Below, one piece after another: positions 49,330 through 61,055 of a stretch of 64,000 nt of DNA. A program made the translations under genes and the position numbers. This DNA is from Microbacterium neungamense. Its GTDB lineage: Bacteria; Actinomycetota; Actinomycetes; Actinomycetales; Microbacteriaceae. The first letter of the stretch is position 1, and each line of letters opens with the position of its first letter. A model generated the notes under the pieces. It saw only the letters and a program-made list of their open reading frames with translations. It made no database searches and was not told the DNA's origin. The stretch spans positions 1,240,001-1,304,000 of the forward strand of contig NZ_CP069717.1 of assembly GCF_024971095.1 (NCBI RefSeq), read 5' to 3'.

Positions 49330-49809
49330 TCAGCGTCCGGGCCGGCCGGCGGCGCGGCGGATGGCCGCTGCGAGCCGATCCGGTGTGCGGGTGGAGATGC
49401 TCCAGGAGCGCACCGGGTCGGCCGGGTCGGTGATCGGGACCACCACCAGGCCGTCGATGCCGCCGCGGATGAGGTGCCAGCCGTCCCCGGGCAGCCGCGG
49501 ACCCCGGCGCGCCCTCGCCTCCTCGCCGGTGTACACCTCCGGCTCACCCAGCCAGCCGGCGTCGATGTGCGCGCGACCGGCGCGGAGCTCGCCGTCGGCG
49601 ACGGCGACGACGGGGGAGAAGGCGATGCTCGCGACGACGAGGAGCAGCGAGACCAGCACGCCGATGACCAGGGCGAGGGTCGTGGATCCGGCGGGCAGGA
49701 ACACGAGTGTCGTCATCGGCCCCGCCAGGGCGATGGTCACCAGCAGCCAGAGGCCGGGCGCCAGGCGCTCACGGTAGAGCGGCCGCGTATCGCGTTCGTG
49801 GTTCTGCAT
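49330..49809 (-). CDS. DUF3093 membrane protein
   Basis: A 159-aa actinobacterial protein with two N-terminal membrane helices (about residues 13-60) and a cytoplasmic beta-rich domain containing HIDAGWLGEPEVYTGEEARARRG and a closing WSISTRTPDRLAAAI. Function unknown. ATG 49809 is used (TGAGG just upstream); ATG 49818 is an alternative. It is divergent from dut with at most 12 bp between start codons, so the two promoters must overlap the opposite gene. Confidence 0.9.
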   Translation of the reverse strand: MQNHERDTRPLYRERLAPGLWLLVTIALAGPMTTLVFLPAGSTTLALVIGVLVSLLLVVASIAFSPVVAVADGELRAGRAHIDAGWLGEPEVYTGEEARARRGPRLPGDGWHLIRGGIDGLVVVPITDPADPVRSWSISTRTPDRLAAAIRRAAGRPGR

Positions 49810-49815
49810 TAGCCT
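49810..49815 (+). promoter_or_regulatory. -10 element for leaderless dut
   Basis: TAGCCT with a 6-bp gap (CATGGG) to the GTG at 49822. It abuts the DUF3093 start codon on the other strand. Confidence 0.5.
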
Positions 49816-49821
49816 CATGGG

Positions 49822-50271
49822 GTGACCGAATCCGTTGGTGTCCCCATTATCGCCGCCACCGTCCCGGCCTACGCCCACCCGGGCGACGCGGGTGCCGATC
49901 TCGTCGCCGCCGAGGCGGTGACCCTCGCCCCCGGGGAGCGCGCCCTCGTCGGCACCGGCGTGCGGATCGCCCTCCCGGAGGGGTACGCCGCCTTCGTGGT
50001 GCCCCGCAGCGGGCTGGCCGCCAAGCACGGCATCACCGTGGTGAACAGCCCCGGCACGGTGGACGCGGGCTATCGCGGGGAGATCAAGGTCTGCCTGCTG
50101 AACACCGACAGGAACGACGCGTACGATGTGGCGGTCGGTGACCGGATCGCGCAGCTGATCGTGATGCCCGTCGTCCGGGCCGTCTTCTCACCGGTCGACG
50201 AGCTGCCCGACAGCGTGCGCGGCGACGGCGGCTTCGGATCGACCGGCTATACACGGGGAGAGAGCGAATGA
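49822..50271 (+). CDS. dut: dUTP diphosphatase
   Basis: A 149-aa trimeric dUTPase that hydrolyses dUTP to dUMP, keeping uracil out of DNA and feeding dTMP synthesis. All five motifs are present: HPGDAGADL (I), VPRSGLAAKHG (II), VVNSPGTVDAGYRGEIKV (III), DRIAQLIVM (IV) and the C-terminal GDGGFGSTG (V) that closes over the active site. GTG start, probably leaderless. It overlaps the DUF3710 gene by ATGA (50268-50271). Confidence 0.97.
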   Translation: MTESVGVPIIAATVPAYAHPGDAGADLVAAEAVTLAPGERALVGTGVRIALPEGYAAFVVPRSGLAAKHGITVVNSPGTVDAGYRGEIKVCLLNTDRNDAYDVAVGDRIAQLIVMPVVRAVFSPVDELPDSVRGDGGFGSTGYTRGESE

Positions 50272-50870
50272 GCGAAGAGAACACTCCAGAGCAGGCCGCG
50301 CCGGTGCTGAAGTCGGCGCCCGCCGATCGCGCCACGGCCGGGCCGTTCGACGACGCCGAGGCGAACCCGGTCCGCCCCTACATCGACCTCGGCGGCATCA
50401 AGGTGCTGCCGCGCGAAGGCCTCAACCTGCGGCTGGAGGTGGAGGAGCAGACCAAACGGATCGTGGCCGTCGGCCTCGACTACGCCGGATCCTCCCTGCA
50501 GGTGCAGCCGTTCGCCGCCCCGCGCTCGCGCGGACTGTGGGATGAGACGCGGGTCCAGCTGCGCGACCAGATCCGGGCGCAGGGCGGGCGCGTCGAGGAG
50601 CGCGAGGGACCGCTCGGCAAGGAGCTGCTCGCGGAGGTCCCGGCCACCGCGGCCGAGGGGTCCGGCATGCGCCTGGCGCGCTTCGTGGGCGTCGACGGAC
50701 CGCGCTGGTTCCTACGCGGCGTGATCGGCGGGGACGCCGCCGCCGATCCGGCGGCGGCCGCGCAGGTGGAGGACCTGTTCCGCTCGATCGTCGTCGTCCG
50801 CGGCAGCGCGCCGATGCCTCCGCGCGACCTCATCCCGCTGAAGATGCCCTCCACTCCGGGCGCCGCGTGA
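50268..50870 (+). CDS. DUF3710 domain-containing protein
   Basis: A 200-aa actinobacterial protein with PYIDLGGIKVLPREGLNLRLEV and GLWDETRVQLRDQI in the positions typical of DUF3710. The last 40 residues include VVVRGSAPMPPRDLIPLKMP. Soluble, function unknown. It overlaps dut upstream and the DUF3159 gene downstream (GTGA at 50867), so dut-DUF3710-DUF3159 is one coupled operon, an order found in many actinobacteria. Confidence 0.93.
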   Translation: MSEENTPEQAAPVLKSAPADRATAGPFDDAEANPVRPYIDLGGIKVLPREGLNLRLEVEEQTKRIVAVGLDYAGSSLQVQPFAAPRSRGLWDETRVQLRDQIRAQGGRVEEREGPLGKELLAEVPATAAEGSGMRLARFVGVDGPRWFLRGVIGGDAAADPAAAAQVEDLFRSIVVVRGSAPMPPRDLIPLKMPSTPGAA

Positions 50871-51610
50871 CGGTCGACCCGGATCGCCCCGAGGGGGAGC
50901 CCGGCGTCCCCGAGCAGGGGGCTCCGGAGCCCGGAGCCGCCGAGACCATCGGCGCCGCGCTGAGCTCGGCTGCTCGCCGCGCCGGCATCGACCCGGAGGC
51001 CGAACAGTCCACCGGCCGCATGGTGTGGCAGGTGATCGGCGGCTGGCGCGGCGTCGTGGAGTCGGTGCTGCCGGTGCTCTCCTTCGCCGTGGTGTACACC
51101 GCGACCCGGGAGCTCCTCCTCGCCCTTGGCATCTCGGTCGGGATCGCCGCGGTGTTCGCCGTGGTGCGGCTGGCGATGAAGTCGCCGCCCGTGGCGGCCT
51201 TCTCCGGGCTGGTCGCCGCCGTCGTCGCCGCCGGACTGCCGCTGTTCACCGGTCGCGCCGAGGACCAGTTCGTCATCGGCTTCCTGACCAACATCGCCTA
51301 CGGCACGGCTTTCCTCGTCTCGGCTCTGGTGCGCTGGCCGCTGATCGGCGTCGTGGTCGGCTTCCTGATGGGTGAGGGCCTGGCCTGGCGGACGGACGCC
51401 CACAAGCGCCGCACCTTCTTCTGGCTGTCGGTCGCCTGGGCCGCGCTGTTCGCCGCGCGGCTCGCCGCCCAGCTGCCGTTCTACTTCGCCGGGGACGTCG
51501 CCGCGCTCGGCACCGTCAAGATCCTGATGGGCCTTCCCTTCTTCGCCGTGCTGCTCGCCCTGACCTGGGTGGTGACACGCCGGCTCTATCCCCGCGGAGG
51601 ATCGCGCTGA
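50867..51610 (+). CDS. DUF3159 membrane protein
   Basis: A 247-aa integral membrane protein with six or so hydrophobic segments from residue 60 on, after an acidic Pro/Glu-rich cytoplasmic start. DUF3159 hallmarks include RGVVESVLPVLSFAVVY near residue 60. Function unknown. GTG start overlapping the DUF3710 stop. The 3' end is 19 bp before the acn operator palindrome, with no terminator between. Confidence 0.93.
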   Translation: MTVDPDRPEGEPGVPEQGAPEPGAAETIGAALSSAARRAGIDPEAEQSTGRMVWQVIGGWRGVVESVLPVLSFAVVYTATRELLLALGISVGIAAVFAVVRLAMKSPPVAAFSGLVAAVVAAGLPLFTGRAEDQFVIGFLTNIAYGTAFLVSALVRWPLIGVVVGFLMGEGLAWRTDAHKRRTFFWLSVAWAALFAARLAAQLPFYFAGDVAALGTVKILMGLPFFAVLLALTWVVTRRLYPRGGSR

Positions 51611-51629
51611 CACTCGGCATCCGTGCTAG

Positions 51630-51653
51630 ATTTATCTCGACGTCAAGATAAAT
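51630..51653 (+). promoter_or_regulatory. 24-bp near-perfect palindrome in the acnA control region
   Basis: Arms ATTTATCT (51630-51637) and AGATAAAT (51646-51653) are exact inverted copies around CGACGTCA. This AT-rich stretch stands out in a 70 percent GC region. A TAGATT (51627-51632), a possible -10, overlaps its left edge, which suits a repressor site. The binding protein is not identifiable; AcnR-type TetR control of aconitase is known in Corynebacterium but with a different sequence. Confidence 0.65.
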
Positions 51654-51778
51654 CAGGTGTTCCGCCGACGCTCGAGGAGACGCAGACTGGTAAGGCCCGC
51701 CTTGCTGGCCCCGGTCCTTCGTCGGCGAGCAAGATGGAGTCGCCTGTCGCTTCCATCCGATCAGAAGGAGACGGATAC

Positions 51779-54646
<2,868 letters not shown>

Positions 54647-54657
54647 CCCGATAGGCC

Positions 54658-54691
54658 AGGGGCCCGGACGCCGCGCGGCGTCCGGGCCCCT
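54658..54691 (+). terminator. Terminator after acnA
   Basis: AGGGGCCCGGACGCC (54658-54672) pairs perfectly with GGCGTCCGGGCCCCT (54677-54691) around GCGC, followed by a short T/G tail. Confidence 0.9.
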
Positions 54692-54729
54692 GTCGCTGTC
54701 GTCACACCGGATTCCCACCGACCCGCAGA

Positions 54730-54735
54730 TAGACT
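54730..54735 (+). promoter_or_regulatory. Probable dxs -10 element
   Basis: TAGACT 55 bp before the dxs ATG. No good -35 17 bp upstream. Confidence 0.45.
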
Positions 54736-54790
54736 TGGGGGGTCTTGCACGGCCTCGGCCGCGCGCCCGTCGAGTCGAGGAGGAGCTTCG

Positions 54791-56734
54791 ATGCCGATCC
54801 TGCCGAGCATCACCGGACCCCGCGATCTCGACCGGCTCTCCGCCGCCGAGCTGACCGCGCTGGCGGCCGAGATCCGCACCTTCCTGGTGGAGAACGTCGC
54901 CAAGACCGGCGGCCACCTCGGTCCGAACCTCGGTGTGGTCGAACTGACGATCGCGCTGCACCGGGTGTTCTCCTCCCCGGACGACCCGATCATCTTCGAC
55001 ACCGGTCACCAGTCGTACGTGCACAAGCTGCTCACCGGGCGGCAGGACTTCTCCGCTCTGCGCTCGCGCGGCGGCCTCGCCGGCTACCCGCAGCGCAGCG
55101 AGAGCCCGCACGACGTCGTGGAGTCGTCGCACGCCTCGAGCTCGCTGAGCTGGGCCGACGGGGTGTCCCGCGCCCTGACTGCGACCGGACGCGCCGACCG
55201 GCACGTCGTGGCCGTGGTCGGCGACGGCGCTCTCACCGGCGGCATGACCTGGGAGGCGCTGAACAACATCACCGACGACAACGACCGCAACCTGGTGATC
55301 GTCGTCAACGACAACGGCCGCTCCTACGCGCCGACCATCGGCGGCATGTCGCGGTACCTGAACCGGGTGCGCACCGCCGGCGCGTACCGAGAGATGCACC
55401 GGAAGTCCGACCGGCTGTTCCGCGCCCTCGGACCGTTCGGCCGGGCCCTGTTCCGCGGCGTCCGCGGGGGCACCCACGGCTTCCTGTCCCGGTTCACGAA
55501 CAACGCCGCGCTGTATTCCAACCTCGACATCAAGTACCTCGGCCCCGTGGACGGGCACGACATCCCGGCGCTCATCGAGACGCTGCAGCTCGCCAAGGAC
55601 TACGGCGCCCCGGTGATCGTGCACGCGATCACGGAGAAGGGCCGCGGCTACCAGCCCGCGCTCGACGACGAGGCCGACCAGTTCCATGCCGTCGGACGCA
55701 TCGACCCGAAGACCGGCGGCCCGCTCACGGCGTCCTCCGGTCGCGCCTGGACCGACGCCTTCGCGGAGGCCCTGGTCGAGATCGGCGCCCGCGATCCGAA
55801 GGTGATCGCGATGACCGCGGCGATGCTGCGCCCCACCGGTCTGGCGCCGTTCGCCGAGCGCTTCCCCGACCGGGTCTACGACGTCGGCATCGCCGAGCAG
55901 CACGCCGTCGCCTCGGCAGCGGGTCTCGCCTTCGGCGGCCTGCATCCCGTCGTCGCGATCTACGCCACCTTCATGAACCGCGCCTTCGACCAGGTGCTGA
56001 TGGACGTCGCCCTGCACCGCGCCGGCGTGACCTTCGTGCTCGACCGGGCCGGTGTGACCGGGCCAGACGGGCCGAGCCACCACGGCGTGTGGGACCTGGC
56101 GATGCTGCAGCTCGTGCCGGGCATCCGCATCGCCGCCCCGCGCGACGCCGAGCGGCTGCGGGAGACGCTGGACGAGGCCGTGGCGGTCGACGACGCGCCC
56201 ACGGTGATCCGCTACCCGAAGGCCTCGGTGGGCCCCGAGATCCCGGCGGTGGAGCGTCTCGAGGACGGTGTCGACGTGCTCGCCCGGGGGGAGGGCGAGG
56301 ACGTGCTGCTCGTCGGCATCGGCCCGTTCGCCGCGCTCGCCCTGGATGTCGCCGCCCGGCTGCGCGCCCAGGGGATCGGTGCGACGGTGGTCGACCCGCG
56401 CTGGGTGATCCCGGTGCAGCCGTCGATCGTCGAGCTCGCCGCGCGCCATCGTCTCGTGATCACCCTCGAGGACGGCATCCGCGTCGGCGGCATCGGCACG
56501 CGCGTGCGCCAGGTGCTGCGCGAGGCCGGGATCGACACCGCCGTGGACGAGCTCGGTCTGCCCGACGAGTTCATCGACCACGCCAGCCGCGAGGAGATCC
56601 TCGCGGACGCCGGGCTGACCGCCGCGAAGATCGCCCACGACGTCGTCGCGCAGGTCCTCGGCCGGCGCGTCCCGGTCGCCCGTCAGGCCGGCGAGACCGG
56701 CGCGATCGAGCTGCCCCTGCACGAGCGCGGCTGA
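54791..56734 (+). CDS. dxs: 1-deoxy-D-xylulose-5-phosphate synthase
   Basis: A 647-aa thiamine-diphosphate enzyme that joins pyruvate and glyceraldehyde 3-phosphate, the first step of the MEP route to isoprenoids (menaquinone, carotenoids, undecaprenyl carriers). The N-terminal DXS signature is GGHLGPNLGVVELTIALH; the TPP motif is GDGALTGGMTWEALNN; the pyrimidine domain contains IAEQHAVASAAGLA. GAGGAG lies 6 nt before the ATG. It is expressed alone, with an 11-bp gap to the convergent band-7-like gene and no hairpin there. Confidence 0.97.
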   Translation: MPILPSITGPRDLDRLSAAELTALAAEIRTFLVENVAKTGGHLGPNLGVVELTIALHRVFSSPDDPIIFDTGHQSYVHKLLTGRQDFSALRSRGGLAGYPQRSESPHDVVESSHASSSLSWADGVSRALTATGRADRHVVAVVGDGALTGGMTWEALNNITDDNDRNLVIVVNDNGRSYAPTIGGMSRYLNRVRTAGAYREMHRKSDRLFRALGPFGRALFRGVRGGTHGFLSRFTNNAALYSNLDIKYLGPVDGHDIPALIETLQLAKDYGAPVIVHAITEKGRGYQPALDDEADQFHAVGRIDPKTGGPLTASSGRAWTDAFAEALVEIGARDPKVIAMTAAMLRPTGLAPFAERFPDRVYDVGIAEQHAVASAAGLAFGGLHPVVAIYATFMNRAFDQVLMDVALHRAGVTFVLDRAGVTGPDGPSHHGVWDLAMLQLVPGIRIAAPRDAERLRETLDEAVAVDDAPTVIRYPKASVGPEIPAVERLEDGVDVLARGEGEDVLLVGIGPFAALALDVAARLRAQGIGATVVDPRWVIPVQPSIVELAARHRLVITLEDGIRVGGIGTRVRQVLREAGIDTAVDELGLPDEFIDHASREEILADAGLTAAKIAHDVVAQVLGRRVPVARQAGETGAIELPLHERG

Positions 56735-56745
56735 CGAACTCCCGG

Positions 56746-57438
56746 TCAGTTCAGGGCGTGCAGCGCCCCGACCACGGGGTGCGGATGCTCCGCGTCGCGG
56801 AGCGCGCGAGCCAGCAGGTAGCCGTCGGTGAGCGCGTCGCCGGTGATCATCACCCGCAACAGCTCCACGCCGCAGGTCTCCCGCACCTGGGCCGCGCACG
56901 CGGCGAGCACGCGGGTGCTGATCTCGTCGTTGTGCGGCAGCTCCGTGCCGTCCAGCATCCGGATCGCGTCCCGCAGCGCTGCGCCGACGATGTTCGAGGC
57001 GCGCTCCTTGACATTCACCACGTCGAGTTCGAACACCCGCAGATCGCGTCCGGTGGCGATCGGACGCCACTCGAACGAGGCGTGCACGCGGTGCTGATGA
57101 CCGCCGGCCCCGGTCATCTCCCTGGCCGGCAGGTCGGTGGCGCGGCACCGCACGTCGACGAGGCGGTACCAGTAGAACAGCGGGAAGGCGCCGTGCGAGC
57201 CCGGCTGCAGCACGACCACCTCGCCGACGGCGCCCCCGGCGGACTTCCGGCGGGCCGGCCGGTTGCGGATGATCGGCTTCCCGTTCCGCGTGCGGATGGC
57301 CGCCCAGCCCTCGTCCACGGTGACGACGAACAGCTTCAGCAGCGCAGGCACCACGAGCAGGATGGTGAGGATCGCCGTCCCCGTCCGCAGCAGCCCCGAC
57401 ATCCCCTTGCCGCTCATCATGGTCACGAGCATGTCCAT
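56746..57438 (-). CDS. SPFH/Band 7-like membrane-anchored protein
   Basis: A 230-aa protein with one N-terminal membrane helix (about residues 17-38, GTAILTILLVVPALLKLFVV). It is followed by VDEGWAAIRTRNGKP, VLQPGSHGAFPLFYWYRLVDVRCR and a helical end with LRVMITGDALTDGYLLARAL, the layout of a Band 7/SPFH domain. These proteins form membrane scaffolds; the role here is unknown. It is shorter than typical flotillins and lacks their coiled-coil tail. ATG 57438 has no strong ribosome site; internal ATGs are possible. Confidence 0.7.
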   Translation of the reverse strand: MDMLVTMMSGKGMSGLLRTGTAILTILLVVPALLKLFVVTVDEGWAAIRTRNGKPIIRNRPARRKSAGGAVGEVVVLQPGSHGAFPLFYWYRLVDVRCRATDLPAREMTGAGGHQHRVHASFEWRPIATGRDLRVFELDVVNVKERASNIVGAALRDAIRMLDGTELPHNDEISTRVLAACAAQVRETCGVELLRVMITGDALTDGYLLARALRDAEHPHPVVGALHALN

Positions 57439-57584
57439 GTCACCACTGTGCCGCCTCGCGCCGGCGCCGGAGCACGGATCCGGCCCCGGCGCGGATGTGT
57501 TCACACGCTGTTCCCCGTGCGTTCGGCGACGGGTCGGGGCACGGAAACGGATGCTCCTGGGGCACGTCGCGTCCGGGACGCGCA

Positions 57585-57616
57585 GACGGGCGGGAGGAAC
57601 GCGCCTCCCGCCCGTC
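57585..57616 (-). terminator. Terminator after the fadA-fadB pair
   Basis: GACGGGCGGGAGG (57585-57597) pairs perfectly with CCTCCCGCCCGTC (57604-57616) around a 6-nt loop, 11 bp beyond the minus-strand stop. Confidence 0.9.
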
Positions 57617-57627
57617 GTGGGCCCTGC

Positions 57628-59781
57628 TCAAGCCTGCGCGATGCCGCGGATCGGCGGGTGGTGGAAGGTGTCGCCGAACACCCGCTGCGAGGCGCCCTCA
57701 CGGTCCAGGTAAGGGGAGGCGCCGCCGTCGATGAACGGCCAGCCCGCGCCCAGGATCAGGCACAGGTCGATGTCCTCGACCTCCGGCACCACGCCCTCGT
57801 CGAGCATGATCCGGATCTCCTGCGCGAGTCCGTCCTGCACGCGGCGAAGGATCGTGTCCGCGGATGCCGGGGTCGAGCCGACCGCGCCCTTGAGCGTCTT
57901 CTCCGCCGCCTTCGTCCATCCGGTGACCCGGCCGCCCTTGTCCTTCTCGACGACCTGGTCGAGCTCGGCCAGCGCGTGGAAGTTGTCGTTCGCGTAGAAC
58001 CGGTCCGGGAAGGCGCGCACCATGGTGTCCTGCACGTGCGCGGCCACCTTCCAGCCGACCAGGTCGATGAGCTGGAACGGCCCCATGGGAAGCCCGAGCG
58101 GCGCGAACGCCTTCTCGACATCCGCCACCGGGGTGCCCTCGTACACGGCGCGCGCCGCCTCGCCCATCACCTTGGCCAGCAGACGGTTCACCACGAAGCC
58201 GGGGGCGTCCGCGGTGAGCACGGCGTTCTTGCCGAGGTTCTTCGCGACCACGAACGCCGTCGACAGCGCGGCATCCGAGGTCTGCGGCGTCTTCACGATC
58301 TCGATCAGCGGCATCACCGCCACCGGGTTGAAGAAGTGGAACCCGACGAGACGCTCCGGGTGGGCGAGCTTCGCGCCGATCTCCTCGACCGACAGCGACG
58401 AGGTGTTGGTGGCGAGGACGGCGTCCTCGGCCACGATCTTCTCGATCTCGCCGAACACCTGCTGCTTGACGCCGACCTCCTCGAACACCGCCTCGATCAC
58501 GAAGTCGCAGTCCGCGTAGAGGCTCTTGTCGGTGGTGCCGGTGATCAGGGCGCGGAGCCGGGCGGCGGTGTCGCCGTCCAGACGGCCCTTCGCCTCCAGC
58601 TTGCCGATCTCCTCGTGGATCGAGGCGACGCCCTTGTCCACGCGCGCCTGGTCGATGTCGGTGATCAGCACCGGCACCTGCAGCCTGCGCACGAACAGCA
58701 GCGCGAACTGGGTGGCCATGAGCCCCGCGCCGATGATGCCCACCTTGGTCACCTTCTTCGCCAGTTCCTTCTCCGGCGCGCCCACCGGCCGCTTGGCGCG
58801 CTTCTGCACGAGGTCGAAGGCGTACATGGATGCCGCGAACTGGTCGCCCGTGACGAGCTCCGCCAGCGCCTCGTCCTCGCGGGCGAAGCCCTCGGCGCGA
58901 TCCTTCGGCGAGGTGCCGCTGCTGGCCTTGTCGAGCAGGTCGAGCGCGACGTAGGGGGAGCGGGGCACGGTGCCGATCTTCGACTCCAGCATCCCGCGGG
59001 CCATCTTGATCGCGATCGGCCATTTGGTGAGCCGCTCGATCCTCCCGGGCTGGTTCTTCCGCTCGACCTTCTTCCCGCCGAGGACCTCGTCCGCCCAGCG
59101 AAGCGAGTCCTCGAGGAAGTTCGCGGCGGGGAAGATCGCGTCCATGATGCCCAGCTCGAACGCCTGCTGCGGCTTCAGCATCCGGTTCTGCTTGAGCGGG
59201 TTCGAGATGACGACCTCGAGGGCGTTCTCGATGCCGATCAGGTTCGGCAGCAGGTACGCGCCGCCCCACCCGGGGATGATGCCGAGGAACACCTCGGGCA
59301 GGGCGATCGCGGCGGCCGAGGCGTCGACGGTGCGGTAGCTCGAGTTCAGCGCGATCTCCAGGCCGCCGCCGAGGGCCAGGCCGTTCACGAACGCGAACGA
59401 CGGCACCCCGAGCTCCGACAGAGAGCCGAGGACCTTGTGCCCGAGCTGGGCGATCCGTCGCGCGTTCTCCTTCGAGCCGACCTTGCTGATGTCGGACAGA
59501 TCGGCGCCCGCGGCGAGGATGTACTGCTTGCCGGTGATGCCGACGGCCTGGATCTCCCCGGATGCCGCCCGCGCCTTGAGGCCCTCCAGCGTCTCGCCGA
59601 GTTCGAACAGGGTCGCCGGCCCCAGCGTGTTCGGTCGGGTGTGGTCGCGCCCGTTGTCGAGCGTGATCAGCGCCAGCGTCCGGCCCGAGGGAAGGCGGAT
59701 GTCGCGCACCCGCGAGTGGGTGATCACCTCGCCCTCGGCGAGGGCCGACAGCTGCGAGAAGTCGATGTCGTCGTAGCTCAC
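57628..59781 (-). CDS. fadB: Multifunctional fatty-acid oxidation protein: enoyl-CoA hydratase / 3-hydroxyacyl-CoA dehydrogenase
   Basis: A 717-aa two-enzyme protein of beta-oxidation. The N-terminal crotonase domain has NGLALGGGLEIAL and LPEVFLGIIPGWGGAYLLPN. The central NAD domain opens with VGIIGAGLMATQFALLFVRR and contains NTSSLSVEEI; the 3HCDH C-domain has HFFNPVAVMPLIE, DAPGFVVNRLLAKV and MGPFQLIDLVGW. The NAD motif has Ala for the usual Gly in GxGxMG (GAGLMA), which is tolerated in some homologues. The GTG start overlaps the fadA stop (GTGA at 59778-59781). Confidence 0.94.
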   Translation of the reverse strand: MSYDDIDFSQLSALAEGEVITHSRVRDIRLPSGRTLALITLDNGRDHTRPNTLGPATLFELGETLEGLKARAASGEIQAVGITGKQYILAAGADLSDISKVGSKENARRIAQLGHKVLGSLSELGVPSFAFVNGLALGGGLEIALNSSYRTVDASAAAIALPEVFLGIIPGWGGAYLLPNLIGIENALEVVISNPLKQNRMLKPQQAFELGIMDAIFPAANFLEDSLRWADEVLGGKKVERKNQPGRIERLTKWPIAIKMARGMLESKIGTVPRSPYVALDLLDKASSGTSPKDRAEGFAREDEALAELVTGDQFAASMYAFDLVQKRAKRPVGAPEKELAKKVTKVGIIGAGLMATQFALLFVRRLQVPVLITDIDQARVDKGVASIHEEIGKLEAKGRLDGDTAARLRALITGTTDKSLYADCDFVIEAVFEEVGVKQQVFGEIEKIVAEDAVLATNTSSLSVEEIGAKLAHPERLVGFHFFNPVAVMPLIEIVKTPQTSDAALSTAFVVAKNLGKNAVLTADAPGFVVNRLLAKVMGEAARAVYEGTPVADVEKAFAPLGLPMGPFQLIDLVGWKVAAHVQDTMVRAFPDRFYANDNFHALAELDQVVEKDKGGRVTGWTKAAEKTLKGAVGSTPASADTILRRVQDGLAQEIRIMLDEGVVPEVEDIDLCLILGAGWPFIDGGASPYLDREGASQRVFGDTFHHPPIRGIAQA

Positions 59782-60983
59782 TTCTTCTTCTTTCCGTCGT
59801 AGAACGGGTTCTCCCAGATGACCGAGCCGCCCTGGCCGAGGCCCACGCACATGGCGGTGAGGCCGTAGCGGACGTCGGGGCGCTCGGCGAACTGCGCGGC
59901 CAGCTGGATCATCAGGCGCACGCCGGAGGCGGCGAGCGGATGCCCGAGGGCGATCGCGCCGCCCCACGGGTTGACCCGCGGGTCGTCGTCGGCGATGCCG
60001 AAGTGGTCGAGCAGGGACAGCACCTGGATCGCGAACGCCTCGTTCAGCTCGAACAGCCCGATGTCGGAGATGTCCAGCCCGGCCTTCTTCAGCGCCTTCT
60101 CGGTGGATGGGATCGGCCCGATGCCCATGATCTCCGGCTGCACGCCGGCGTACGCGAAGGACACCATCCGCATCTTCGGCTGCAGGCCGAGCTCCTTCAC
60201 GGCCTGCCGCCCGGCGAGCAGCGACATCGTGGCGCCGTCGGTGAGCGGCGAGGAGGTGCCGGCGGTGACGCGCCCGTGCGGGCGGAACGGCGTCTTCAGC
60301 CCGGCCAGGTCCTCCATGGTGGTCTGCGGACGGCGGCCCTCGTCCTCGCTGGCCAGGCCCCAGGCGCCCTCGGCGTCCTTGATCGCGACCGGGACCAGGT
60401 CGGGCTGGATCTTGCCGGCCTCGTACGCGGCCTGCACCTTGTGCTGGCTGAGCATGCCGAACCGGTCGGCGCGCTCCTTGGTCAGGTGCGGGAACCGGTC
60501 GTGGATGCGCTCGGCGGTCACGCCCATGTTCAGCGCGCCGGGATCGACCATCTTCTCGGCCACGAAGCGCGGGTTCGGGTCGGCGTTCGTGCCGATCGGG
60601 TGGCGCCCCATGTGCTCCACGCCCCCGGCGAGGGCGAGGTCGTACATGCCCACGCCGATCGAGGCGCCCATGGTCGTCACCGCGGTCATCGCGCCCGCGC
60701 ACATCCGGTCGATCGCCAGACCGGGCACGGTCTGCGGCAGCCCGGCGAGGATCGCCACCGAGCGGCCGAGCGTGAGCCCCTGGTCGCCGGTCTGGCTGGT
60801 CGCGGCGATCGCCACGTCGTCGACGCGATCGCGGGGGACGCCGGGATTGCGCTCCATCAGGCCGATGGTCGCCTTGACGGCGAGGTCATCCGCGCGGGTG
60901 TTCCAGTACATGCCCTTCTCGCCGGCGCGCCCGAAAGGCGTGCGCACTCCGTCGACGAAGAAGACGTCCGAGATCTCGGCCAC
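59778..60983 (-). CDS. fadA: Acetyl-CoA C-acyltransferase (thiolase)
   Basis: A 401-aa thiolase for the last step of beta-oxidation. The acyl-accepting Cys is in DRMCAGAMTAV; the other active-site blocks are LNEAFAI, GGAIALGHPLAASG and the C-terminal CVGLGQGGS with the second Cys. GTG 60983 has GGAGG 4 nt upstream. It is first in a coupled fadA-fadB pair transcribed away from rnd. The poly-Lys tail (GKKKK) comes from an A-rich stretch just before the fadB start. Confidence 0.95.
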   Translation of the reverse strand: MAEISDVFFVDGVRTPFGRAGEKGMYWNTRADDLAVKATIGLMERNPGVPRDRVDDVAIAATSQTGDQGLTLGRSVAILAGLPQTVPGLAIDRMCAGAMTAVTTMGASIGVGMYDLALAGGVEHMGRHPIGTNADPNPRFVAEKMVDPGALNMGVTAERIHDRFPHLTKERADRFGMLSQHKVQAAYEAGKIQPDLVPVAIKDAEGAWGLASEDEGRRPQTTMEDLAGLKTPFRPHGRVTAGTSSPLTDGATMSLLAGRQAVKELGLQPKMRMVSFAYAGVQPEIMGIGPIPSTEKALKKAGLDISDIGLFELNEAFAIQVLSLLDHFGIADDDPRVNPWGGAIALGHPLAASGVRLMIQLAAQFAERPDVRYGLTAMCVGLGQGGSVIWENPFYDGKKKK

Positions 60984-61055
60984 TCTGCCTCCATAGGTTG
61001 GGATACCGCCAGCCTAGGAGGGCGAAAATCGGCGCCGGAATCGGTTGGGTCGAAC

